DNA of 41,584 nucleotides from an uncultured Phycisphaerales bacterium. Its GTDB lineage: Bacteria > Planctomycetota > Phycisphaerae > WQYP01. Where the stretch lies: assembly GCA_903868035.1 (NCBI GenBank), contig CAIPTQ010000394.1, positions 1-41,584 on the forward strand, given 5' to 3'. Under the pieces are notes generated by a model. That model ran no database searches. It was not told the DNA's origin and worked only from the letters and a program-made list of their open reading frames with translations. This document shows, one piece after another, positions 1-8,033 of the stretch. A program made the position numbers and the translations under genes. Numbering within the stretch: the stretch's first letter is position 1; each line of letters begins with the position of its first letter.

Positions 1-291
1 GGTGGCCGCGGCCGCCGTGGCGGCGCCCCGGCCACCCCCGCCCCGGCACCCGGCGCGGCGACGGCTCCGGAATTAGCCGGAGGCCCGGCCGCCGCGCCCC
101 CCGCGGCAACCGGCGCAGCGGTCACGCAACCGGCCACGATTACGGTGACGTTGGCGGAACTGGGCATGACCGGGCCGGTGACGGTTCGCGAACTGTGGAC
201 CCACAAAGACCTCGGCCCGGTGAATGACGCCATCAGCGCCACGGTGAATTCGCATGGTGCGGTGCTGTATCGCGTGTCGCCGGCGAAATAG
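1..291 (+). CDS. GH27 alpha-galactosidase, C-terminal end (5' cut by window)
   Basis: Only the last 96 codons are present; the reading frame is open from base 1 to a TAG at 289-291. The final 45 residues form a beta-sandwich tail with the run VRELWTHKDLG followed by a segment ending AVLYRVSPAK, which is the characteristic end of GH27 alpha-galactosidases (C-terminal domain with RDLW..KDLG and HGVVLL.L). Such enzymes remove terminal alpha-1,6-galactose and would be exported. The catalytic barrel lies outside the window and cannot be checked. The first 45 residues are a Gly/Arg then Ala/Pro-rich stretch that is not part of the usual fold; similar stretches recur in the following genes. It is first in a run of nine + strand genes; the next gene starts 43 bases downstream. 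The family call rests on the tail only. Confidence 0.7.
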   Translation, partial: GGRGRRGGAPATPAPAPGAATAPELAGGPAAAPPAATGAAVTQPATITVTLAELGMTGPVTVRELWTHKDLGPVNDAISATVNSHGAVLYRVSPAK

Positions 292-334
292 GCCATAAAT
301 GTATGCATGATCAAGATTATTCGGAGTATCACGA

Positions 335-1717
335 ATGACCCATTTGCTCACCCACGTGAAACCCGCCACGACGGTGCTGCTGCTGGCGGCGGTTTGGGGA
401 TGTACGTTGCAGGATGGCGCCACGCCGGCCACGCCCGGAAACACGGGCGCGCCGAACGCCACGGTGCGGAACTATGCCCCCAGGACCGTCACTCCGCCGC
501 CGGTGGTGGCCAAAGTCATCACGACGCGACCCTCCAGCCTCAACGTCCCCGGGCAGCTTTTCCCCCAGGTCAACAGCGACCTGTCGGCCACGTTCCAGAT
601 CAACGCCCCCAATGCCGCCAGCGTGGCCATTCAGGTGGATAAACGCTACGAACTGACCAAGAATGGCAACAACTGGACCGTCACCACCACCCCGCTGCCC
701 GTCGGCTTCCACTACTACACGGTCTACATCGACGGCAACAACAACCTGAACCTCACCGATCCCGCCGCGGAAACCTTCTATGGCATCAGCCGTATGGCCA
801 GCGGGATCGAAATCCCCGACCAGACCGACTTCTATGACGCCCAGGATGTGCCGCACGGCGAAATTCGGCAGAAGGTCTATTTTTCGAAGGTCACCAACGC
901 CTGGCGGCGCTGCTTCATCTACACGCCGCCGGGTTATGACGCCCAGGCCAGCCAGCGCTATCCCGTACTCTATCTCCAGCACGGAGCCGGCGAAGACGAA
1001 CGCGGCTGGGGCACCCAGGGCCGCGTCAATTTCATTCTCGACAACCTTCTCGCCGAGGGTAAAGCCAAACCGATGCTGATTGTCATGGACAACGGCGGCG
1101 GCGGCGGTCTGTTCGGCCCGGGTGGCGGCCGGGGCGGACCACCGGGCGGCGCGCCGGCCGCCAGCGCCCCGGCGTCCGGCCCGGCACCGACCGGTCGCGG
1201 CGGCGGGGGATTCAATGCCCCCGGAGGCGGTGACTTCGGCAAAATCCTCCTCACTGAAATCATCCCCCTGATCGACTCCACATTCCGCACCCTCCCGGAC
1301 CGGGACCATCGCGCCATGGCCGGCCTGTCGATGGGCGGCATGCAAACCCTCTCCCTCACCATGGCCAACCTCGATAAATTCTCCTACATCGGCGGCTTCA
1401 GCGGCGGCGCGGGCGGCGGCGGTCCCGGCGGACGCGGACGCGGACCGGCCACCGCGCCGGCGCCCAGCGGCGCCGAACTCGTCCGGACTTTCCAAAACGG
1501 CGCGCTGGCCGACCCCGCAGCCTTCAACCAGAAGGTCAAGGTGCTGTTCTTCAGCATCGGCTCGACCGAAAATGCCGCCCCCGTACGCACGTTCCATCAG
1601 GCCCTGGATGCCGCCGGCGTGAACAACTACTACTACGAATCCCCCGGCACCGCCCACGAATGGCAGACCTGGCGCCGCAGCCTCTATTGCTTCGCGCCGC
1701 TTCTATTCAAGGATTGA
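335..1717 (+). CDS. Exported esterase, esterase D/feruloyl-esterase-like, first of a tandem pair
   Basis: This 460-residue protein has an N-terminal hydrophobic segment (residues 11-22) ending at Cys23, so it may be a lipoprotein, although Trp at -2 makes the lipobox poor. Residues about 78-165 resemble the early-set (Ig-like) domain placed before many carbohydrate esterases; residues about 175-460 are an alpha/beta-hydrolase. The nucleophile elbow is GLSMGG (Ser332) and the likely catalytic His is His441 in AHEWQTWR. The acid residue could not be assigned. Enzymes of this type (XynZ feruloyl esterase, esterase D family) remove acyl groups from plant polysaccharides. Two glycine-rich insertions (about 254-300 and 356-378) interrupt the hydrolase. 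The start has an SD-like CGGAG upstream. The next gene, a paralogue, begins six bases after the stop. The exact acyl substrate is not visible; acetyl or feruloyl is inferred from neighbours. Confidence 0.8.
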   Translation: MTHLLTHVKPATTVLLLAAVWGCTLQDGATPATPGNTGAPNATVRNYAPRTVTPPPVVAKVITTRPSSLNVPGQLFPQVNSDLSATFQINAPNAASVAIQVDKRYELTKNGNNWTVTTTPLPVGFHYYTVYIDGNNNLNLTDPAAETFYGISRMASGIEIPDQTDFYDAQDVPHGEIRQKVYFSKVTNAWRRCFIYTPPGYDAQASQRYPVLYLQHGAGEDERGWGTQGRVNFILDNLLAEGKAKPMLIVMDNGGGGGLFGPGGGRGGPPGGAPAASAPASGPAPTGRGGGGFNAPGGGDFGKILLTEIIPLIDSTFRTLPDRDHRAMAGLSMGGMQTLSLTMANLDKFSYIGGFSGGAGGGGPGGRGRGPATAPAPSGAELVRTFQNGALADPAAFNQKVKVLFFSIGSTENAAPVRTFHQALDAAGVNNYYYESPGTAHEWQTWRRSLYCFAPLLFKD

Positions 1718-1723
1718 ACGCCC

Positions 1724-2953
1724 ATGAAACGAATCCTTCTCCCCCTGGTCGCCCTGGCCATCGTCAGCGTCCAAACCGCCCGCGCGCAGACCGCGCCGGC
1801 CGATGATTCCAAGCCGGCCGCCAGCAATGTTGCCGGCCAGCCGTATCCCCGCATTGATTCCCAGCTTCGCGCCGCCTTCCGCATCAACGCCCCCAGCGCC
1901 CAGCAGGTTTACGTCCAGGTGGATAAACGCTATGACATGGCCAAGGGCGCCGACGGTGCCTGGACCGTTACGACCACGCCTTTGGTTCCGGGCTTTCATT
2001 ACTACACGTTGTACGTTGATGGCGCGGTGACCACCGATCCCGGCAGCGAGACGTATTTTGGAATGAGCCGCAACGCCAGCGGCCTCGAGGTGCCGGAGCA
2101 GGGCGTCGATTTTTACGACGCCAAGGATGTGCCCCACGGCGAAGTGCGGGCGCGGTATTACCCGTCTAAAACCACCGGAGCCACCCGCCGGGCTTTCGTT
2201 TATGTGCCACCCGGTTACGACAAGGACAACATGACGCGCTATCCGGTGCTGTACCTGCAGCACGGCATGGGCGAGGATGAGCGGGGCTGGACCGTTCAGG
2301 GCCGGGCCAATTTCATTCTCGACAACCTGATTGCCGCGGGCAAGGCCAAGCCCATGATCGTCGTCATGGACAATGGCGACATTCCGATGATGGGCATGGG
2401 CGGCGGGCGCGGGAGGGGTGCGGGGGGCGCTCCGGGTACGGCTCCGGGAGGCGGCGGTGCGCCCGGGGGCGGAAATCCCCCGGCCGGACGCGGGGGCGGC
2501 GTACCCGGCGGCTTCGGCAACAGCTTTCAACCCATCCTCATCAATGAAATCATCCCCCTGATCGACGCGACCTATCGCACGATCCCCGACCGCGACCACC
2601 GCGCTATGGCCGGCCTGTCCATGGGCGGCACACAAACCTTTCAGATCACGCAGGGCAACCTCGACAAGTTCGCGTATATCGGCGCGTTCAGCGCCCCCTT
2701 CGGCTATCCCGACACCGCGACCGGCTACAACGGGCTCCTGGCCAAACCTGATGAGTTCGCCAAACAAGTCAAGGTGTTCTTCATCAGCATGGGTTCCGTT
2801 GAACGCACGGGCGGCGGCACACGAAATTTCCACAATGCCCTGGATGCGGCCCATATCACACACACGTATTACGAATCTCCTGGCACGGACCACGAATGGC
2901 AGACTTGGCGCAAGAGCCTCTTCAACTTTGCCCCACTGCTCTTCAAAGACTGA
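1724..2953 (+). CDS. Exported esterase, esterase D/feruloyl-esterase-like, second of a tandem pair
   Basis: This 409-residue protein has a Sec signal peptide (cleavage likely after ARA-Q near residue 22), an early-set domain (about 45-120) and an alpha/beta-hydrolase with GLSMGG (Ser299) and His390 in DHEWQTWR. It is clearly paralogous to the gene just upstream: the runs VDKRY, GFHYYT, RYPVLYLQHG, GEDERGW and NFILDNL occur in both at matching positions. It carries one glycine/arginine-rich insertion (about 225-265) at the same place as the first insertion upstream, right after VVMDNG. AAGGATTG, which overlaps the previous gene's end, serves as SD. Translational coupling is likely given the six-base gap. 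A division of labour between two acyl types is possible but not shown. Confidence 0.82.
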   Translation: MKRILLPLVALAIVSVQTARAQTAPADDSKPAASNVAGQPYPRIDSQLRAAFRINAPSAQQVYVQVDKRYDMAKGADGAWTVTTTPLVPGFHYYTLYVDGAVTTDPGSETYFGMSRNASGLEVPEQGVDFYDAKDVPHGEVRARYYPSKTTGATRRAFVYVPPGYDKDNMTRYPVLYLQHGMGEDERGWTVQGRANFILDNLIAAGKAKPMIVVMDNGDIPMMGMGGGRGRGAGGAPGTAPGGGGAPGGGNPPAGRGGGVPGGFGNSFQPILINEIIPLIDATYRTIPDRDHRAMAGLSMGGTQTFQITQGNLDKFAYIGAFSAPFGYPDTATGYNGLLAKPDEFAKQVKVFFISMGSVERTGGGTRNFHNALDAAHITHTYYESPGTDHEWQTWRKSLFNFAPLLFKD

Positions 2954-2974
2954 CGCATTTTGCAAGGTACAATC

Positions 2975-4351
2975 ATGCCGCGCTACGCAATTTTGGCCCT
3001 GGCCATCCTGGGCGTTCTATCCAACCTCGCCCTGGCGCAGACCACACCGGGCACGGCCCCGGCCCGGGCCGTGATACCCGCGCCGGCGCCGCCGTTCTCC
3101 TCGGCGGCGGATATCTACTCGGGCATCAGTGGTCCGGGCAAACCAGTCGTCGGCAACGGCGGCGGCGGGTGGCGGTCCAACCAGATCACCATGCGCTATG
3201 ACGGTCCGGATTCCAAACCGGGCTGGCAGCCCCTGGGCCAATACGCCTGCACCAGTTCCGCCGTCAAAGACGGACTCCTTCCGCCCCTCAAGCCCATCTG
3301 GGATCTGCACCTCCGCGACACCGTCATCAACATCGGCGGCGACGGCCTGTACTACATGACTGGCTCCTCCGGCGACAACATCTGGGACCGCAACGATGGC
3401 ATCGAACTGTGGCGCTCCCAGGATCTCAAAAAGTGGGACTACGTCGGACTCGTCTGGTCCTTCGACAAGGACGCCGCCGCCTGGGCCGCCCGCTGGGGAA
3501 CCCCCGCCAACCGGCACGTGGTCCGCGCCATCTGGGCCCCGGAAATCCACTACCTCAAATCCAGGAAGAACTATTTCCTCACCTACAGCCTCGCCAGCGG
3601 CGCGGGCACGGGCCTCCTGGCGAGCACCACCGGCAAGCCCGCAGGCCCGTACGTCAACCCCCTCAAGCCCGACGCGCGCCTGGGCGGGGGCATCGACGCG
3701 ACGCTCTTTGAGGATGACGACGGAAAAATCTACGTCACTTCCGGCCGCGGCGGATACATCGCCCTCATGAAGGATGACATGACCGGCATTGCCGAGCAAC
3801 GCAACGTCAAGATCGACAAGACCGACGCGCGGGCCGCCGACGGCACGAAAAATATCCCCGCCGCGAATCTGGCCCGCACCGAAACCGGCGATGAAGGGGC
3901 CTCACTCTTCAAGCGCAACGGCAAGTATTACCTGGGAGCGGCGACTTTCTGGGGCGGTTCGGGCAGCGGGCGGTACGACTCGGTCGTCGGCATCGCCGAC
4001 AACATCTGGGGGCCGTACACCAAATGGCATGAAGCCGTGCCGTGCGGCGGGGGGACCAATTACTTTCAGGACCTGGAGGGCAACTGGTTCTGCTGCTACT
4101 TCGGCAACGACGAGCAGACGCCGTTCCGCGAGAAGCCGGGAATCGTGAAGATTGACTTTGACAGCGACGGCCGCATCTTTATTGCCGACGAACAGCCGGC
4201 GTGGATTTTGCAGGAGGGCGCGCCGACCAGGTGGCGCAAGACCCCGCGTCCCACCGCCACGGCCCCGAACACCGTGCCGGCAACCAATCCGGCCCCCAGC
4301 CGCGCACCGGCAAGCACGGTCCCCGCCACCCCGAGTGTTCCCCGAGGTTAA
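2975..4351 (+). CDS. Exported GH43 family glycosidase (arabinanase/arabinofuranosidase/xylosidase type)
   Basis: The 458-residue protein begins at ATG 2975, chosen over a TTG at 2960 because AAGG lies about 10 bases upstream and the N-terminus is then a clean signal peptide ending ALAQ. The five-bladed propeller starts near residue 105. The GH43 triad is visible: Asp115 in LHLRDT (general base), Asp241 in GGIDATLF (pKa modulator) and Glu307 in GDEGASLF (acid). IWAPEI and DDDGK(I)Y are typical family runs. GH43 enzymes cleave alpha-L-arabinofuranosyl or beta-D-xylosyl bonds; beside GH28, GH127 and GH53, arabinan side chains are the likeliest target. The last 35 residues are a Pro/Ala/Thr tail that looks like an unstructured extension. 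A second GH43 of closely similar layout lies at 8034-9248. Confidence 0.88.
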   Translation: MPRYAILALAILGVLSNLALAQTTPGTAPARAVIPAPAPPFSSAADIYSGISGPGKPVVGNGGGGWRSNQITMRYDGPDSKPGWQPLGQYACTSSAVKDGLLPPLKPIWDLHLRDTVINIGGDGLYYMTGSSGDNIWDRNDGIELWRSQDLKKWDYVGLVWSFDKDAAAWAARWGTPANRHVVRAIWAPEIHYLKSRKNYFLTYSLASGAGTGLLASTTGKPAGPYVNPLKPDARLGGGIDATLFEDDDGKIYVTSGRGGYIALMKDDMTGIAEQRNVKIDKTDARAADGTKNIPAANLARTETGDEGASLFKRNGKYYLGAATFWGGSGSGRYDSVVGIADNIWGPYTKWHEAVPCGGGTNYFQDLEGNWFCCYFGNDEQTPFREKPGIVKIDFDSDGRIFIADEQPAWILQEGAPTRWRKTPRPTATAPNTVPATNPAPSRAPASTVPATPSVPRG

Positions 4352-4366
4352 GCCGCCGACGGCTTA
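4349..4366 (+). repeat. Perfect hairpin across the GH43 stop codon
   Basis: TAAGCCG (4349-4355) and CGGCTTA (4360-4366) form a 7-bp stem with a CCGA loop. The left arm starts with the GH43 stop codon and the right arm abuts the GGAG used as ribosome binding site for the GH28 gene. It could stabilise the upstream message or tune translation of GH28; there is no T-run, so a simple terminator is unlikely. Confidence 0.6.
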
Positions 4367-4377
4367 GGAGTATTCGT

Positions 4378-5829
4378 ATGCGATTGAGTTCTCGTTCGTG
4401 GTCCATGGTTGTGCTGGCAGGGTTGGGGCTCGCCGCGCTGGCTGCAAGGTTGCCCGCCGCCGAGCCGACCGCCGGGGTTGCCGGAGGGGGTGGGGCCTTG
4501 GCGACGCATGATATTCGGGCGTATGGGGCTGTGGCCGACGGGAAGACGGTCAATACCAAGGCACTGCAGGCGGCGATTGACGCGTGTACGGCAGCGGGGG
4601 GCGGGACGGTGCTGGTGGCGGGAGGGAAGTATGTGACGGGGACGTTTTATCTCAAGAGCAACGTATGCCTGCGGGTGGAGGCGGGGGCGGTGATATTAGG
4701 CAGCCCCGCCATCGCCGATTACACAACCGACACCGACCGCACCATGTACAACGGCGAACCGTACATGAACCGCTGCCTCATTTTCGTCAAGGACGCCGCC
4801 AACGTCTCCTTCGAGGGCCTGGGCACGATTGACGGCCAGGGCAAATCCTTCCCCGAAGCCGGCGACCGCCAGCGCAACCGCCCCAAGCTCATTCGTTTTC
4901 TCAACTCCACCCGCCTCCGCATGCGCGACATCACCCTCCAGGCGCCCGCCGCCTGGACCACCGAGTGGCGTTACTGCTCCGATATCGCGGTCGATGGCAT
5001 CACGATTACGGCCCGCGCCAACTCCAACGGCGACGGCCTGGACTTCGACGGCTGCACCAAGGTCCGCGTCAGCAACTCCACCTTCGACACCAGCGACGAT
5101 TCGATCTGTCTCCAGACCTCGCTCACCGACAAGCCCTGCCAGGATATCACCGTGATGAACTGCAGCTTCACCAGCCGTTGGGCGGGCATGCGCATCGGCC
5201 TGCTCTCCCGCGGGGATTTTGAAAACGTGGCCGTGACCAACTGCACGTTCCGCGAGCACCAGGATTCCGGCCTGAAAATCCAGATGAACGAAGGCGCGGA
5301 AATGAAGAATATGGTCTTCAGCAATCTCGTGATGAAAAACGTGCCCCGGCCGGTGTTTCTCACTTTCTGCCAGAAGAACGCCTGGGTGGACGCCGGCCGC
5401 GAGCTGCCGCCGATGAAGCGCGTCAGCAACATGCAGTTCAGCAACATCCTGGTGGATTGTTCGGAAATCACCGGGGCCCCGGCCAAGACGTGCGGCTTCC
5501 AGATCACCGGCATGCCGGACCACCCCGTGGAAAACGTCTCGTTCAGCGACATCCGCGCGGTCTTTCCGGGCGGAGGCACGGCGGACGATGCGAAGTCCGT
5601 GCTCAAGGAACTTACGCCCGACGTGCTGGCAACCCACTGGCCGGAATACAGCAGCTTCGGCGGCACCGTGCCGGCGTTCGGTTTTTACGCCCGGCACGTC
5701 AAGGGGATCACGCTGCGCAATGTCGATATAAGCACCAAGGCCGCCGATGCCCGGCCGGGCGTGGTGTTCGTCGATGTGAGCGGTGAAAAAGTTGCGGATT
5801 CGCCGGCGCCGGATAAACGCAAGGAATGA
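4378..5829 (+). CDS. Exported GH28 pectinase (polygalacturonase/rhamnogalacturonase-like) with variant motifs
   Basis: The 483-residue protein starts at ATG 4378, behind TAGGAG, with a Sec signal ending near PAAE29. The right-handed beta-helix shows the GH28 pieces NGDGLD (Asn217, Asp219, Asp222) and SDDSI (Asp240-Asp241), which supply the catalytic aspartates. The usual Gly-His-Gly motif is replaced by WAGMRIG (268-274), and the usual Arg-Ile-Lys motif by LKIQ (299-302), so two residues that bind galacturonate in classical polygalacturonases are missing. The family hydrolyses the pectin backbone (homogalacturonan or rhamnogalacturonan); the substitutions argue against a standard polygalacturonase and for another member such as a rhamnogalacturonan-type or exo enzyme. 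It is part of the + strand pectin run; the spacing to its neighbours is 26 and 70 bases. Confidence 0.87.
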   Translation: MRLSSRSWSMVVLAGLGLAALAARLPAAEPTAGVAGGGGALATHDIRAYGAVADGKTVNTKALQAAIDACTAAGGGTVLVAGGKYVTGTFYLKSNVCLRVEAGAVILGSPAIADYTTDTDRTMYNGEPYMNRCLIFVKDAANVSFEGLGTIDGQGKSFPEAGDRQRNRPKLIRFLNSTRLRMRDITLQAPAAWTTEWRYCSDIAVDGITITARANSNGDGLDFDGCTKVRVSNSTFDTSDDSICLQTSLTDKPCQDITVMNCSFTSRWAGMRIGLLSRGDFENVAVTNCTFREHQDSGLKIQMNEGAEMKNMVFSNLVMKNVPRPVFLTFCQKNAWVDAGRELPPMKRVSNMQFSNILVDCSEITGAPAKTCGFQITGMPDHPVENVSFSDIRAVFPGGGTADDAKSVLKELTPDVLATHWPEYSSFGGTVPAFGFYARHVKGITLRNVDISTKAADARPGVVFVDVSGEKVADSPAPDKRKE

Positions 5830-5899
5830 GTCCGGCCGGAAACTATGCAAACCGGCGCGATAATGCCACCGGGACTTGCGTAATTTGAGGATGATACAG

Positions 5900-7951
5900 A
5901 TGTCCATCACCCGCCGCAATTTTCTCGCCGCCTCCGCCTCCCTTGCCGGCGGCCTGTTCATCGTCCGCACCTGCCTGGGGCAGGCCCCCACCACCGCGCC
6001 CGGTGTAATCCTAGATTTCGCCCCCCCCGGCGAAATGAAAAGCCAATACTTCGGGGCTTTCTCGGAACTCCCCGTCGGCGCGGTCGCCCCCCGCGGGTGG
6101 ATCAAGGACTGGCTCCAGCGCCAGGTGGACGGGCTGACCGGCCACCCCGAAAATCTCGCCTACCCCTACGACACCTGCATGTACGCCGGCAAAATCCCGC
6201 CGCCCCCCGTGGCCCACGGCCAATCCTTCTGGCCCTACGAGCAATCCGCCTATTTTCTTGACGGGGCCGTCCGCCTGAGCCACCTGATCGACGATCCCCT
6301 CACCAGAAAAATCTCCGAGGCCGGCCTCCAATACATCTTCGCCCATTCCGGCCCCGCGAAAATCGGCGAATCCACCTTTGGCTGGGCCAATGCCGTCGCC
6401 GGCCGCGCCCTGATGGCCCAATACAGCGCCACCGGGGATGTCAAAGCGGCACAAGTCCTCAACACCTGCGTACTGGGAACCCGCGGCATTGGCGGCCGCG
6501 ACGGCGACATCGCCGAGGAAGCCTTCTACCTCTATGGCCTGACCGGCGATCAACGCCACCTCGACCTGGCCAAACGCGCCTACAACAGCTACTTCATTTC
6601 CGACACCCGCTCCTTTTCCCACATCGATAAAATTCGCGGCACCGCCCCTCTGCGCGAACACGGAGTCACGGCGGCCGAACAACTCAAGCTCCTGCCGCTG
6701 ATGTATGCCTACACTGGCGACGCCCAGGCGTTGGAACTGGCCAAGCTCGCCTACCGCAAGGTCGAAGCCGACAGCCTCATGCCCGACGGCGGCATCGTCA
6801 GTTCCGAATCCATGAGCACCACCGCCTTCAACTCCCTCCACGAAACCTGCGACATCACGGACTGGTCGTGGAGCTTTGGTTACATGCTGCTGGCCAGCGG
6901 TGAGGGGCACTGGGCGGACCTGATCGAACGGGCAACGTTCAACGCGCTGCCCGGGGCGGTGACCAAGGACTTCAAGCAGTTGCAGTATTTTTCGGGGGCC
7001 AACCAGGTGCTGGCCTCGAGCACGTGCTGCCCGCGGATCGCGATGACGCGCATGTCGTACCGCACGGCCCATGAGACCGAATGCTGCTCGGGCAACGTCA
7101 ACCGCGCGATGCCGAATTATGTGGCGCGGATGTGGATGCGAGCCGCCGACGGGCTGGCGGCGGCGCTGTATGGCCCGTGCGAAGTGCGCGCCAAGGTCGG
7201 CGGGAAGGATGTCAGCATCACGGAGGAAACGGACTATCCCTTCCGCGAAACGATCAGCTTTAAGGTGAAACTCGCCCAGCCCGTTTCCTTCACGCTGCAT
7301 CTGCGCATTCCGGAGTGGTGCCAGGCATCTGCCATCAGCGTCAACGGCAACCGTGTGCTGATTGAAACAAATCCGGGCACGTTCGCCGCCGTGCAGCGCG
7401 AGTTCCGCGACGGGGATGTCGTCACGTTGCGGCTGCCGATGGCGGTGGCGCTGCAGGACTGGTTCGGAGGCAAGGCGGTGAGCGTGCGGCGCGGGCCGTT
7501 GGTGTATGCGTTGAAGATTGAGGAGAAGCGCGTGGAAAGCAAGACGGAGCCGGATGCGATCCGGCGGGTACTCAAGGGGAATAATGTGCAGGGCTTTCCG
7601 GCGGTGGAATTCTTCCCGGAGAGCGAGTGGCGGTACGGGATGGAGGCGCGGTTGAAGAAGAGCCTGGAGCAGATCACGATGATCGAGGCGCCGATGCCGG
7701 CGAATCCGTTTGTGGTCGAGACCGTGCCGGTGCGCTTGAGCCTGCAACTGCGGCCACTGCCACAATGGGCGGCTACGTGGAAGGCGGAGCCGAATCCGCC
7801 GCCGGCGAACCTGGCGCAATCGCCGCAGAATCCGGCGACGTTGCCGGGGGACGGGGAATTGCAGGCGGCGGGAGCGGGGCAGAGCATGACGCTGGTGCCG
7901 TATGGAGCGACGCATCTGCGGTTGACGACGCTGCCGGTGATACCGGGATAA
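5900..7951 (+). CDS. GH127 beta-L-arabinofuranosidase (DUF1680), Tat-type signal
   Basis: This 683-residue protein starts at ATG 5900, nine bases after GAGG; an ATG at 5891 would sit directly on the SD. The N-terminus ITRRNFLAASASLAGG is a twin-arginine signal. The zinc site known from HypBA1 is fully visible: Glu315-Thr-Cys317 in HETCD and Cys395-Cys396 in TECCSGN, one of the latter pair being the expected cysteine nucleophile. SSESMS, upstream of HETCD, supplies the likely acid/base Glu. GH127 enzymes remove beta-L-arabinofuranose. Such residues occur in rhamnogalacturonan II and in hydroxyproline-linked arabinan. The tail after residue about 640 is of low complexity. Beta-L-arabinofuranosidase is the family's best-known activity; another sugar cannot be excluded. 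Confidence 0.9.
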   Translation: MSITRRNFLAASASLAGGLFIVRTCLGQAPTTAPGVILDFAPPGEMKSQYFGAFSELPVGAVAPRGWIKDWLQRQVDGLTGHPENLAYPYDTCMYAGKIPPPPVAHGQSFWPYEQSAYFLDGAVRLSHLIDDPLTRKISEAGLQYIFAHSGPAKIGESTFGWANAVAGRALMAQYSATGDVKAAQVLNTCVLGTRGIGGRDGDIAEEAFYLYGLTGDQRHLDLAKRAYNSYFISDTRSFSHIDKIRGTAPLREHGVTAAEQLKLLPLMYAYTGDAQALELAKLAYRKVEADSLMPDGGIVSSESMSTTAFNSLHETCDITDWSWSFGYMLLASGEGHWADLIERATFNALPGAVTKDFKQLQYFSGANQVLASSTCCPRIAMTRMSYRTAHETECCSGNVNRAMPNYVARMWMRAADGLAAALYGPCEVRAKVGGKDVSITEETDYPFRETISFKVKLAQPVSFTLHLRIPEWCQASAISVNGNRVLIETNPGTFAAVQREFRDGDVVTLRLPMAVALQDWFGGKAVSVRRGPLVYALKIEEKRVESKTEPDAIRRVLKGNNVQGFPAVEFFPESEWRYGMEARLKKSLEQITMIEAPMPANPFVVETVPVRLSLQLRPLPQWAATWKAEPNPPPANLAQSPQNPATLPGDGELQAAGAGQSMTLVPYGATHLRLTTLPVIPG

Positions 7952-7956
7952 CTTCA

Positions 7957-8018
7957 CGTAACCACGAAGGCGCGAAACACACGAAGACGCACGAAGAATT
8001 TTGGAAGAAAGACGAAAG
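7957..8018 (+). repeat. Imperfect ACGAAG-rich repeat between GH127 and GH43
   Basis: The gap contains CCACGAAGG, CACACGAAGA and GCACGAAGA at spacings of about 9-17 bases, followed by GAAGAAAGACGAAAGG. It has no plausible coding role. Similar ACGAAG-rich spacers are familiar in intergenic DNA of environmental bacteria (recollection, not checked). It lies directly before the second GH43 gene and leaves only a weak GAAAG as ribosome binding site. Confidence 0.5.
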
Positions 8019-8033
8019 GCGAAAGTGATCAAT

